Source: Rhodospirillaceae bacterium UBA4468 (GTDB taxonomy: Bacteria > Pseudomonadota > Alphaproteobacteria > Rhodospirillales > Casp-alpha2). From it: a DNA stretch of 64,000 bases. The notes beneath the pieces are model-generated. The model did no database searches. It was not told the origin of the DNA and saw only the letters and a program-made list of their open reading frames with translations. Below are positions 1 to 7,424 of this stretch, in pieces. Made by a program: the position numbers and the translations under genes. The stretch's first letter is position 1. Every line of letters begins with the position of its first letter. Location of the stretch: assembly GCA_002389385.1 (NCBI GenBank), contig DGOK01000034.1, positions 1 through 64,000 of the forward strand. Direction: 5' to 3'.

Positions 1-2
1 TG

Positions 3-41
3 GACGACGTGAGCGTTGACCGGGATGGAATTTACCCATGA
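3..41 (+). CDS. C-terminal end of an upstream gene (partial)
   Basis: One frame is open from the window edge and reads DDVSVDRDGIYP before a TGA that overlaps the hisH start as ATGA. This is the usual translational coupling inside his operons, so I take it as the last 12 residues of the preceding cistron. It does not look like the end of HisB. The fragment is too short to identify the gene. Confidence 0.35.
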   Translation, partial: DDVSVDRDGIYP

Positions 42-682
42 GTGTCGCGATTATTGATTATGGTTCTGGCAATTTACGCTCAGCTGCGAAAGCTTTTGAG
101 CGGGCGATCAGCGAAGCAAACTTGACAGAAAAAATTTTGGTGACCACAGACCCTAACGATATTCAAAAAGCAGACCGGGTCGTGCTACCTGGCGTGGGTG
201 CCTATGCGGATTGTAAGCGTGGTCTCATGGCAATAGACGGCATGGCTGATGTTTTACGTGAACATGTTGAAGTATCAGGAAAGCCATTTTTTGGTATTTG
301 TGTTGGCATGCAACTTATGGCCAGTCATGGTTTGGAGCACGGCACGACGGACGGGTTCAATTGGATTAAGGGTGATGTTGAACATATCGCGCCTTCTGAT
401 TCAAATTTGAAAATTCCGCACATGGGCTGGAATGAACTTGAAGTGCCAACAAAGCCGCATCCATTGTTCGCGGGCGTAGACACCGGGATGCACGTATATT
501 TTGTGCATTCTTATCATATGCATGCGGCGAATGATTGCGATGTGCTTGCGACAACAAACTATGGTGGTCCCATTACCGCAGCGGTTGGTCGCGATAATAT
601 TGTTGGCACTCAGTTTCATCCTGAGAAAAGCCAGGAAGCCGGTTTGCGGATTATTACGAATTTTTTGAGGTGGCGGCCATGA
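38..682 (+). CDS. hisH: Imidazole glycerol phosphate synthase, glutamine amidotransferase subunit HisH
   Basis: Class-I glutaminase subunit of the cytoplasmic HisH-HisF enzyme. It releases ammonia from glutamine and channels it to HisF, which forms imidazole glycerol phosphate and AICAR in histidine biosynthesis. The nucleophile is Cys88 in the FGICVGMQL elbow, and the His194/Glu196 pair of the triad lies in GTQFHPEKSQ. At 214 aa it has normal family length. The ATG overlaps the stop of the previous frame (ATGA), and its own stop overlaps the hisA start in the same way, so it sits inside a tightly coupled his operon. Confidence 0.97.
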   Translation: MSVAIIDYGSGNLRSAAKAFERAISEANLTEKILVTTDPNDIQKADRVVLPGVGAYADCKRGLMAIDGMADVLREHVEVSGKPFFGICVGMQLMASHGLEHGTTDGFNWIKGDVEHIAPSDSNLKIPHMGWNELEVPTKPHPLFAGVDTGMHVYFVHSYHMHAANDCDVLATTNYGGPITAAVGRDNIVGTQFHPEKSQEAGLRIITNFLRWRP

Positions 683-1416
683 TCTTTTTTCCAGCGATTG
701 ATTTAAAAGCAGGCCAATGCGTTCGCCTTGTTCATGGTGATATGGAGCAGGCTACTGTTTTTAATGATAATCCGGCAGCACAGGCGAAGACTTTTGCTGA
801 CGCTGGATGCACCTGGCTTCATATGGTTGATCTGGATGGCGCATTCGCTGGAAAACCAGAAAACGCTGATGCGGTTACCGCTGTATTAGAAACGGTCGAT
901 ATGAAAGTTCAGATGGGTGGTGGTATCCGTTCAATGTCTACCATTGAAGGCTGGCTTGATCGCGGTCTTGCGCGGGTCATTTTAGGGACGGTTGCAGTTC
1001 GTGATCCGAACCTGGTCCGTGAAGCCTGCAAGGCATTTCCTGGGCAAGTCGCTCTGGGTATTGATGCGCGTGATGGCTATGTTGCTGTTCAAGGTTGGGC
1101 AGAAGCAACAGAGCTCCAGACGATAGAGCTTGGAAAGCAATTTGAAGATGCAGGCGCGGCAGCGCTTATTTATACAGATATTGGCCGTGATGGTGCGATG
1201 CAGGGCCCGAACCTGGATGCGACACTTGATCTTGCGAATGCTGTCAACATTCCGGTGATCTTATCGGGAGGTGTATCATCGATGGCTGATCTTGAGACCG
1301 TTGTTGCTGCAGATAGTGCAAAGCTTGAAGGTGTGATCTCCGGCCGTGCTTTGTACGATGGACGGATTAATCCGACGGATGCAGTTCAACTTCTTAATCG
1401 TGCAAAGGCTACCTGA
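679..1416 (+). CDS. hisA: Phosphoribosylformimino-5-aminoimidazole carboxamide ribotide isomerase HisA
   Basis: TIM-barrel isomerase that opens the ribose of ProFAR to give PRFAR, the substrate of HisHF. The start MIFFPAIDLK carries the catalytic Asp8, and the second catalytic Asp (about residue 129) is in GIDARDG. The GGGIR phosphate-binding loop follows QMGG, and a second one lies in SGGVSS. I prefer the ATG at 679, which overlaps the hisH stop (ATGA) and gives 245 aa, over a GTG nine bases upstream. The stop overlaps the hisF start by one base (TGATG). Confidence 0.96.
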   Translation: MIFFPAIDLKAGQCVRLVHGDMEQATVFNDNPAAQAKTFADAGCTWLHMVDLDGAFAGKPENADAVTAVLETVDMKVQMGGGIRSMSTIEGWLDRGLARVILGTVAVRDPNLVREACKAFPGQVALGIDARDGYVAVQGWAEATELQTIELGKQFEDAGAAALIYTDIGRDGAMQGPNLDATLDLANAVNIPVILSGGVSSMADLETVVAADSAKLEGVISGRALYDGRINPTDAVQLLNRAKAT

Positions 1417-2177
1417 TGCTCAAAGTGAGGATTATCCCCTGCCTGGATGTCGCTGAAGGGCGCGTTGTTAAAGGTGTTAACTTTGTTGACCTTGTCGATG
1501 CAGGTGATCCGGTTGAACAAGCACGTGTTTATGATGCGGCTGGCGCTGATGAGCTTTGTTTCCTGGATATTACAGCGAGCCACGAAAACAGAGATACTAT
1601 ACTGGATGTAGTTGGTAGAACTGCTGAACAATGTTTTATGCCGCTGACCGTTGGTGGCGGTGTTCGCACAACAGATGATATCCGAAGGCTTCTTTTAGCC
1701 GGTGCGGATAAGGTTTCAATCAATACAGCAGCTGTCACGAACCCAGAGTTTGTCCGTGAAGCTGCTGAAAAGTTTGGTACGCAATGCATTGTCGTTGCGG
1801 TTGATGCAAAGGCAACAGGGCCAAATAAATTTGAGATATTCACCCATGGGGGCCGGAATGCGACAGGTATTGATGCTGTCGAGTGGGCCCAAAAAATGCA
1901 GGCGTTGGGTGCGGGTGAAATTCTGCTGACATCCATGGACCGCGATGGGACCAAGCAAGGCTTTAACCTGCCGTTGACCCGTGCAGTGGCGGATGCGGTG
2001 AATGTCCCGGTCATCGCATCAGGTGGCGTTGGTACACTTGATCATCTTGTCGAAGGTGTAATCGAAGGGAATGCTTCGGCCGTTCTTGCAGCCTCGATTT
2101 TTCACTTTGGTACCTTTACGATTGCCGAAGCCAAGGCGCACATGAAAGCAGCGGGCGCTGCGATCCGCGAAACTTAA
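1416..2177 (+). CDS. hisF: Imidazole glycerol phosphate synthase, cyclase subunit HisF
   Basis: TIM-barrel cyclase that uses ammonia from HisH to convert PRFAR to imidazole glycerol phosphate plus AICAR. Catalytic Asp11 (IIPCLDV) and Asp130 (VAVDAK) are both present, as are the phosphate-gripping loops TVGGGVR and ASGGVG. At 253 aa it is full length and paralogous to the adjacent HisA. It starts one base inside the hisA stop, so translation is probably coupled. HisE follows after 12 bases. Confidence 0.97.
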   Translation: MLKVRIIPCLDVAEGRVVKGVNFVDLVDAGDPVEQARVYDAAGADELCFLDITASHENRDTILDVVGRTAEQCFMPLTVGGGVRTTDDIRRLLLAGADKVSINTAAVTNPEFVREAAEKFGTQCIVVAVDAKATGPNKFEIFTHGGRNATGIDAVEWAQKMQALGAGEILLTSMDRDGTKQGFNLPLTRAVADAVNVPVIASGGVGTLDHLVEGVIEGNASAVLAASIFHFGTFTIAEAKAHMKAAGAAIRET

Positions 2178-2189
2178 AAGGTCTTACCA

Positions 2190-2522
2190 ATGTCCTCTGA
2201 TCACACAGCCGAAGTCCTTGATGGATTGTTTCGTGTTATCGAAAGCCGCAAAGGTAGTGACGCCTCAAGTTCATATACAGCGAAGTTACTTGCTGGCGGC
2301 CCTCCAAAAATTGCTAAAAAAATCAATGAGGAAGCGGCCGAAGTTACCATTGCGGCTTTGGTTGAGGGTAAAGATGCAGTAATGCGTGAAAGTGCTGATC
2401 TCCTGTATCATTTACTTGTGATGTGGGCAGCGATGGACGTTGCGCCGAAAGATGTTTATGCCGAACTCGCACGCCGCGAGGGTATCTCGGGCATTGATGA
2501 GAAAAACAGTCGCGTTAAGTAA
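2190..2522 (+). CDS. hisE: Phosphoribosyl-ATP pyrophosphatase HisE
   Basis: All-alpha MazG-type pyrophosphohydrolase that converts phosphoribosyl-ATP to phosphoribosyl-AMP, the second step of histidine synthesis. The metal-binding helix motif is visible as KKINEEAAEVTIAA with a later RESADLLYH. At 110 aa it is a stand-alone HisE; no HisI domain is fused, so hisI must lie elsewhere. It comes 12 bases after hisF in the same operon. Confidence 0.95.
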   Translation: MSSDHTAEVLDGLFRVIESRKGSDASSSYTAKLLAGGPPKIAKKINEEAAEVTIAALVEGKDAVMRESADLLYHLLVMWAAMDVAPKDVYAELARREGISGIDEKNSRVK

Positions 2523-2539
2523 AAAGATCGGAGAGAAAG

Positions 2540-2914
2540 ATGAGCTACGACGAAAATAATATCTTTGCGAAGATCATTCGTGGCGAAATTCCCTGTGATA
2601 AAGTTTACGAAGATGATCATTGTTTAGCATTCAATGATATCAGCCCCCGAGCACCGGTTCATGTTCTTGTAATCCCAAAGGGCGCATATGTGGATCTCAA
2701 TGATTTTCATGAGAAAGCATCAGACCTTGAGATCGCGGCGCTTATGCGTGCCGTTGGGACCGTCGCGCGTATGACAGGTGTCTCAGAAAGCGGGTATCGA
2801 TTTATTGCAAATAATGGCATCGATGCACGACAGGAAGTCCCACATTTACATATTCATGTGCTTGGTAAGCGTGATCTTGGCGGCATGGTTGGCCGGGCGC
2901 CATTTGAAGATTAA
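2540..2914 (+). CDS. hinT: HIT-family purine nucleoside phosphoramidase (HinT-like)
   Basis: Small histidine-triad hydrolase that cleaves AMP-linked phosphoramidates. The signature HLHIHVLG (His-x-His-x-His) is near the C-terminus, and the N-terminal NIFAKIIRGEIPCDKVYEDD is typical of the HINT branch. Length 124 aa is normal. A GGAGAG ribosome site precedes the ATG. It trails the his operon by 17 bases, a linkage common in alphaproteobacteria, and is probably cotranscribed. The Cys residues of zinc-type HITs are not evident. Confidence 0.92.
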   Translation: MSYDENNIFAKIIRGEIPCDKVYEDDHCLAFNDISPRAPVHVLVIPKGAYVDLNDFHEKASDLEIAALMRAVGTVARMTGVSESGYRFIANNGIDARQEVPHLHIHVLGKRDLGGMVGRAPFED

Positions 2915-3018
2915 TAAATTTGCTTCTATGGCGACCTGATACAAAAATTCCCTACCTGTAGCGTTACCAATCAGCTAAACTACATGATCTTGAGGTCATA
3001 CCGCTGAGAGCGACGCTA

Positions 3019-3321
3019 ATGGCAAAACGCTACGATATTGAAATTACACCACTTGAGGCTATTTCTGGCACACCAGAAGTCTTAAGGCTGCCTGAATCTG
3101 GGCCTTTGATTGTGCCCGGTGGTGGTCTTTTAAGTGACGCAGTTTATGCCTGTCTCGACGGTGATTTACTAATAGAACTGGCAGATGGTTCCAGGCTGAT
3201 TGTCCAAGATTACTTTGCCTCCGCTAACCCCCCCGCAATTGCGACCGAAGCAGGCGCGCATATTGGTCCTGATGTTGTTGCCGCTCTCGCCGGCATTGAT
3301 GCTGCAGAAACGTTTATTTAG
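3019..3321 (+). CDS. N-terminal fragment of the broken FecR/RTX protein
   Basis: First piece, 100 codons, starting at an ATG after GAGAGCGACGCTA. It contains the segment DLLIELADGSRLIVQDYFA and then ATEAGAHIGPDVVAALAG, a pattern I associate with the N-termini of large FecR/RTX surface proteins of alphaproteobacteria. It stops at a TAG after AETFI. With one extra T in the TTT run before the stop, the reading continues directly as LAPIGAPIGRLETTSGDAEI in the next frame. As it stands it would give a short peptide without a known function. Confidence 0.55.
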   Translation: MAKRYDIEITPLEAISGTPEVLRLPESGPLIVPGGGLLSDAVYACLDGDLLIELADGSRLIVQDYFASANPPAIATEAGAHIGPDVVAALAGIDAAETFI

Positions 3322-3416
3322 CCCCTATTGGTGCGCCGATTGGCCGCCTTGAAACAACGTCGGGTGACGCAGAAATTGTAAGGGCTGATGGATCTCGTGT
3401 TGAGGCCGAACCTGGT

Positions 3417-4325
3417 ATGCTGATTGCGCGTGGTGATCGCATTGAAACGGATAGCGACGGCAGCGCTAGTTTCTTGTTTGCTGATGAAAGCACATTCGCT
3501 GTTGCTGGTGATGCCCGCGCGATCTTTGAAGACTTGGTGTTTGATCCTGACTCAACAGCAGCACATGCAACTTTTGTTGTTCAAGAAGGCACGTTCTCTT
3601 TTTCGGGTGGTGGTATTGCTGCAACAGATGGTGCGTTTGCTATTAAGACGCCCTCTGCGACGCTTCACGTTGGCGGGGCGTCCGGCTCTGGTCGTCTAGA
3701 GGGCGATGGCGGCACGATGGTCACCTATCTTCGCGCAGATGATGTTGGCGATGGTGCAATCCGTGTGTCGAACCCTGCGGGCACGCAAATTCTTGATCGC
3801 GCATACGAAGTCACGACCGTTGATGATTATTTCAGTGTGCCCAGCAATATATTTCGGTTGGGTCCAAGGGATGCCGTTGAACATTTTGGCGATGCCCTAG
3901 CACCTCTCCCTGATGCTCTGGCAAAGATGCTGGAATCATTGTTATCGACGGCGCGTGGCGCAGACCCGGCGAGTAGGGCCGTTACAGCTGAAGCTGAAGA
4001 AAACGGGTTTGCTGAAGAGCGCGATCTATCGCTTGGCCTTAAGGCGATATCTAGGTTGACCGTGAAACAGCATTTGAAATCGCAGCTCGTAAAGCGGCTA
4101 TTGCGCGCTCGGCTCGCGATGCAGCAGATGAAGCATTGGGTGATGCGGCATCTGCAGAAAATGCAGCGCGCAAGCAGGCGGCGGATGCAGGCGACCTTGC
4201 TGATGCTAAACAACAAGACGCTGATAACTTACGCGCAAAAGCTTTGCAGGTTTTTCAGGAATCTCAAAAGCGGGATGATGCATTTGAAAGTGCCATTCAT
4301 CAGGTTGAAACTGCACAGCAGCTAG
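3417..4325 (+). CDS. FecR-like domain fragment of the broken FecR/RTX protein
   Basis: Second piece. The frame is already open from 3300, and homologous-looking sequence begins at 3321, upstream of the first ATG. It carries the FecR-like pattern ADGSRVEAEPGMLIARGDRI, then DGSASFLFADESTFAVAGDA and TPSATLHVGG. The sequence is sensible up to about 4057 (LGLKAISR). Beyond that it turns into a basic Leu/Met/Arg-rich stretch that is simply the coiled-coil DNA read out of frame, so the true end of coding sense in this frame is near 4057 rather than 4325. Confidence 0.5.
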   Translation: MLIARGDRIETDSDGSASFLFADESTFAVAGDARAIFEDLVFDPDSTAAHATFVVQEGTFSFSGGGIAATDGAFAIKTPSATLHVGGASGSGRLEGDGGTMVTYLRADDVGDGAIRVSNPAGTQILDRAYEVTTVDDYFSVPSNIFRLGPRDAVEHFGDALAPLPDALAKMLESLLSTARGADPASRAVTAEAEENGFAEERDLSLGLKAISRLTVKQHLKSQLVKRLLRARLAMQQMKHWVMRHLQKMQRASRRRMQATLLMLNNKTLITYAQKLCRFFRNLKSGMMHLKVPFIRLKLHSS

Positions 4326-4681
4326 AAGAAGAAGCGGCGCGCGCTGTTGCTGAAACTGATTTAGCTGAAGGGCAAGCTGCCGAGCGTTTGGCAACGGCAG
4401 AAGAAGCTGTTCGTCTTGCATTAGAAGCTGCGGAACAGGCTCGAGCTGAAGCACTCGCAATTCTTAAAGAAGCAAAGCAGAAGGAAGAAGCGTTCGCTGA
4501 AGCTCAGCAAGCTGCCGAGAATGCCAAGGAAGAAGAAGAATCACGGGTGTTAGCTGTAGCAGAAGCAGATGCTGCTGAAGAAGCAGCGGCCGCTGCATTA
4601 CGCGCCGCAGAAGCCGCTGCAGAACTTGCATCTAAGATGCAGAAGTGGCAGTGCGTGTTGCCCAAGAGGCGAGCACAGTAG
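4136..4681 (+). CDS. Alanine/glutamate-rich coiled-coil fragment of the broken FecR/RTX protein
   Basis: Third piece. Coding sense starts at about 4055 (VDRETAFEIAARKAAIARSA), upstream of the first ATG. About 200 residues of heptad-like Ala/Glu/Lys/Arg sequence predict one long helix, with blocks such as AEEAVRLALEAAEQARAEA. The last residues (MQKWQCVLPKRRAQ) are out-of-frame. Adding one A at about 4633-4636 makes the frame run on as SKDAEVAVRVAQEAS into the next piece. The repetitive look of the DNA comes from helix composition; there is no exact tandem repeat. Confidence 0.5.
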   Translation: MGDAASAENAARKQAADAGDLADAKQQDADNLRAKALQVFQESQKRDDAFESAIHQVETAQQLEEEAARAVAETDLAEGQAAERLATAEEAVRLALEAAEQARAEALAILKEAKQKEEAFAEAQQAAENAKEEEESRVLAVAEADAAEEAAAAALRAAEAAAELASKMQKWQCVLPKRRAQ

Positions 4682-6420
4682 CTGAAATTGTAGAAACGGT
4701 TATTGAGCGTGAGCTTGCGGCAATAGATCCGGATCTTCTCAAACCGCCGAGCGCAGATGATCCATCCAGCACAAAAGGTGATTGGATCACAAACATGCGT
4801 CCATTAATGGACGTGGCCAATGCTGCTATGGATGCAGGCGAAGTTACCACGCGAGAAGCTTACCGCGAAGCTTTGCGAGAAGGTTCTTCTAATGAAGAAG
4901 CGCTTGAGCGCGCGATTATTGCAGTAGAAGCGTACGGCGGTACGAAAAGCGCTGATCAAGTGATCGCGGCGGGTCCTGATGGATTGATTGATGACGATGA
5001 CGACGATGCCATTATCATCGCAGGCGGAAGTGGCGGGTTTGTTGGAGAAGCAGGCGCTGCGGATGCTGTAGGTGCAGATGTGTTGATCGGTGGCGAAGGT
5101 GAAGATGGGCTCGGTGGCGGTGGAGGTTTTAGTTACGGTGGGATAGATGGGTTGTTTGGGTTTGGATTCACGTTCACACCGATTGTCATAAATGTGGCGG
5201 CATCAAAAGATGATGACGATCGCGATGACCCGATTTCAATTACAGCGGCAACGGTAACGACAAACGCACTGCAAGGAACTGGCTTAGCAGGTTTTCTTGT
5301 TGGCAATAACACGGCGTCCGTTGTTGGTGGGCGTGAAGGGAATGATTTTCTCTATGGTGATACGCCGACGAATTATCTCTCAGTGACACATAACATTGGT
5401 AACACACTCACCAATCCAACATTTGATACAAGCGGATCAGATGATTTGATCTCAGGTGGGTCTGGTGATGATAGCCTTTGGGGTGATGCGGGTGCTGACA
5501 CACTTTATGGAGACGTTCCAAGCGATACCTCTGGATTTGATTTCTCTTTAGGCGTGGCTGGAAACGGTGCAGATGTATTATTTGGCGGCGCTGGGAATGA
5601 CACGCTGAGCGGCGGTGGTGGCGCCGATACGTTCGAGGGCGAAACGGGAGACGATACGTTTATTCTTGGTGATGACGATGGGGCAAATGATATCGTGCGT
5701 GGTGGCGACGGCACGGCAGATGCTGGGACAGATACGATTGATTACAGTGGTGCAGGCGCAGGATTAACAATTGATCTGGCCGCAGGTTCTGCAACGGGTG
5801 CAAATACTGGCACAGATACATTGGACGGCATTGAACATGCGATCGGTTCTGCCCTAGATGATAGTATATCTGGATCAAGTGCCTCAAATTCTCTGTCAGG
5901 TGGTGCGGGCGCTGATACGTTAAGCGGTCCTGGCGGTCTTGATAATATTTTTGGATATGCAGGAGACGATGTTGTCATAGGTGGCGAAGGTGCTGACAAT
6001 TTAACTGGCGGTACAGGCGCAGATGAGTTCCGGTTTGAAGGTGGCAGTGGTGCAGATGCGCTTGCGCATGCGAACTCACTCGGCACGGACGTTATTACGG
6101 ATTATAATGCTTCGGAAAATGATCTGTTTATGTTGTCTGATGCAGATTTTAGTTTAGGAAATGCAGGTACATTGTTGGATGGCGCCAATTATTTTGAAGC
6201 CGCTTCAACAACAATTAATGCGGTTGCTCAAAACCTCTCATCTGGCGTTGCCAATGCAGGTGTCGTGATTTTAGGTGCGGTAAATGGTGGTGGCGGCGCA
6301 GAGGTTTGGTATACGGATGACGCCAGTGCGATGAGCAACAGCAATTCATATCAGCTTGCGACGGTGAATGATGCAGACCGTTCAACGATTGATGTGGGCG
6401 ACTTTCATTTAAAGATATAG
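4645..6420 (+). CDS. RTX calcium-binding C-terminal fragment of the broken FecR/RTX protein
   Basis: Fourth and longest piece, 591 codons from a GTG. After the end of the coiled coil it has a helical linker, an acidic DDDDDD stretch, a Gly-rich segment and at least four clusters of GGxGxDxL nonapeptides, for example LISGGSGDDSLWGDAGADTL and SLSGGAGADTLSGPGGLDNI. These form calcium-binding parallel beta rolls in known RTX proteins. The terminal 120 residues include FRFEGGSGADALAHANSLGT and DVITDYNASENDLFML, which resemble the region before type I secretion signals. Alone it has no plausible start signal for secretion except its C-terminus. Confidence 0.6.
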   Translation: MAVRVAQEASTVAEIVETVIERELAAIDPDLLKPPSADDPSSTKGDWITNMRPLMDVANAAMDAGEVTTREAYREALREGSSNEEALERAIIAVEAYGGTKSADQVIAAGPDGLIDDDDDDAIIIAGGSGGFVGEAGAADAVGADVLIGGEGEDGLGGGGGFSYGGIDGLFGFGFTFTPIVINVAASKDDDDRDDPISITAATVTTNALQGTGLAGFLVGNNTASVVGGREGNDFLYGDTPTNYLSVTHNIGNTLTNPTFDTSGSDDLISGGSGDDSLWGDAGADTLYGDVPSDTSGFDFSLGVAGNGADVLFGGAGNDTLSGGGGADTFEGETGDDTFILGDDDGANDIVRGGDGTADAGTDTIDYSGAGAGLTIDLAAGSATGANTGTDTLDGIEHAIGSALDDSISGSSASNSLSGGAGADTLSGPGGLDNIFGYAGDDVVIGGEGADNLTGGTGADEFRFEGGSGADALAHANSLGTDVITDYNASENDLFMLSDADFSLGNAGTLLDGANYFEAASTTINAVAQNLSSGVANAGVVILGAVNGGGGAEVWYTDDASAMSNSNSYQLATVNDADRSTIDVGDFHLKI

Positions 6421-6424
6421 TTTA

Positions 6425-6640
6425 TTAAATCGCGGTAGATGCAGATTGATTTGCTCGGCGTAGCTTCTCACCAAGCTGATTGGCGAACTGCCCTTCCAAG
6501 GCATGACGAATAAGTGGATTTCGAACTAAAAACTTATGCAACTTATCCACGTCGATAGAAAAAACTCGGCTTTGTTCATTCGTACTCACTGTGGCGGACG
6601 TGGGCATGCCACTGAACGTGTGTGCCTTTGACGTGATTGA
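6425..6640 (-). pseudogene. C-terminal remnant of a cyclic-nucleotide-binding-domain protein
   Basis: The minus strand reads TFSGMPTSATVSTNEQSRVF followed by SIDVDKLHKFLVRNPLIRHA and an LGEKLRRANQ tail. This matches the end of cNMP-binding (Crp-core or Popeye-like) domains, where a [FL]-x-G-x-P-x-SATV strand is followed by a helix rich in LLxRNPxIRxAL and a basic end. Everything upstream of that strand is missing. The remnant is fused out of frame to the comM remnant around 6620-6635. The first ATG in frame (6607) would give 60 residues, unlikely to fold alone. Confidence 0.55.
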
Positions 6641-6878
6641 TCAACGATAACAAATCCTTTGCGGCAATGACGTCAAGGTCACCCGCCCATACAGCCTCAC
6701 CGCCTTGGTTATGCGCACAAACAAAACTTCGAGATTGTGCTGCTGTGTGAATGGCTACGGGCAAGACACCCAACCCGACAATATGAAATGCTGGAAGCCC
6801 CGACGTCATTTCAACTTGGACATCAACATCAAGAACATCGATGCCTTGAAACGCAACTGTACCCACACGCGCAACCAT
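6576..6878 (-). pseudogene. comM: comM (YifB, Mg-chelatase-like helicase) N-terminal remnant with internal deletion
   Basis: ComM is a hexameric helicase of about 500 aa that extends strand exchange in natural transformation. Here only 100 codons remain. The start MVARVGTVAFQGIDVLDVDV and GLPAFHIVGL are a clear ComM N-terminus. The sequence then jumps straight to GVLPVAIHTAAQSR and GGEAVWAGDLDVIAA with LLSLINHVKGTHV, which in intact ComM lies roughly 90-100 residues further on. The AAA+ part with Walker motifs is absent. After KGTHV the frame runs into foreign sequence (QWHAHVRHSEYE). Its position beside gshB, yraN and rsmI is where comM sits in many alphaproteobacteria, so this is the native gene in decay. 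Confidence 0.7.
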
Positions 6879-6970
6879 ACTCGTCTCTCCTTTTAAGGTT
6901 CAAAGGAGGTTATGGAAGGCTTAGTCAGGTTTTATGGCAGTTAGGCATTTAATCATGTTAGAAAGATAAA

Positions 6971-7393
6971 ATGATCGAGATTACATCATCCATTCATATC
7001 AATCCGAGTGAGATTGAAGAGCAGTTCATTCGCGCTGCGGGCCCCGGTGGGCAAAAAGTCAATAAAACGGAAAGTGCTGTTCAACTAAGGTTTAATGCAC
7101 GCTTCAGCAGGGCACTGAGTAATGCACAGTTCCTTCGTCTTAAGGCATTAGCGGGACGGCGGATGACAGATGAAGGTATTCTTATTATTACGGCACGGCA
7201 ATTTCGTACGCAGGAATTAAATCGACGTGATGGGATGGACCGCTTGATTGAATTGATCCGAGAGGCTGCACAACCACCAAAATACCGACGCCCGACGAAG
7301 CCAACAAAAGGTGCCAAGAAGCGCCGTCTAGAAGGTAAGCGACGACAAGGGACTATAAAAAAGACTCGGGGATCAGTATCCAGAGACGATTAA
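6971..7393 (+). CDS. arfB: Alternative ribosome-rescue factor ArfB (YaeJ), peptidyl-tRNA hydrolase
   Basis: Release-factor-like hydrolase that frees peptides from ribosomes stalled at mRNA ends. The catalytic GGQ is at residues 26-28 in AAGPGGQKVNKTESAV. The C-terminal tail is highly basic (KPTKGAKKRRLEGKRRQG), as needed to enter the empty mRNA channel. 140 aa is normal for ArfB and excludes full-length RF2. It stands alone, divergent from the comM remnant and convergent with gshB. A weak AAAGATAAA precedes the ATG. Confidence 0.93.
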   Translation: MIEITSSIHINPSEIEEQFIRAAGPGGQKVNKTESAVQLRFNARFSRALSNAQFLRLKALAGRRMTDEGILIITARQFRTQELNRRDGMDRLIELIREAAQPPKYRRPTKPTKGAKKRRLEGKRRQGTIKKTRGSVSRDD

Positions 7394-7424
7394 TCCAGGA
7401 TTAGGCGTCAGTTAAATATGCGCG

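Larger units (their letters stand above)
3019..6420 (+). pseudogene. Large FecR-like / alanine-rich coiled-coil / RTX secreted protein, interrupted by three frameshifts
   Basis: Four overlapping frames read as one protein of about 1134 residues if one base is restored at each of three places: 3300-3321, about 4050-4060 and about 4630-4640. Each step goes from one frame to the frame one base earlier, as after single-base deletions. Reconstructed order: an N-terminal module with a DGDLLIELADGSRLIVQDYF stretch (about 1-100); a FecR-like beta domain (about 110-225); a linker; an Ala/Glu-rich coiled coil (about 348-560); an acidic DDDDDD segment; glycine/aspartate RTX nonapeptides (about 685-1021); and a C-terminal tail ending GDFHLKI. 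RTX repeats and this ending are known from type I secretion substrates that bind calcium outside the cell. No secretion genes lie nearby. The cause may be real decay or sequencing error. Confidence 0.75.

Noticed and set aside
3300..4660. Programmed -1 ribosomal frameshifting to express the FecR/RTX protein
   Set aside because: The direction is right at all three places, but no X XXY YYZ slippery heptamer or evident downstream stimulatory structure is present, and three successive shifts would give very little product.
4060..4680. Tandem DNA repeat
   Set aside because: The GCAGAAGCTG-like similarity comes from Ala/Glu codons of a coiled coil; units vary and have no fixed period.
5660..6086. 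Minus-strand frames opposite the RTX repeats
   Set aside because: Repetitive Pro/Ser/Ala sequences generated by reading glycine/aspartate repeats backwards.
3000..6960. Insertion sequence or genomic island borders around the degenerate region
   Set aside because: No transposase, integrase, tRNA or flanking repeat is visible; decay by point and deletion mutations suffices.
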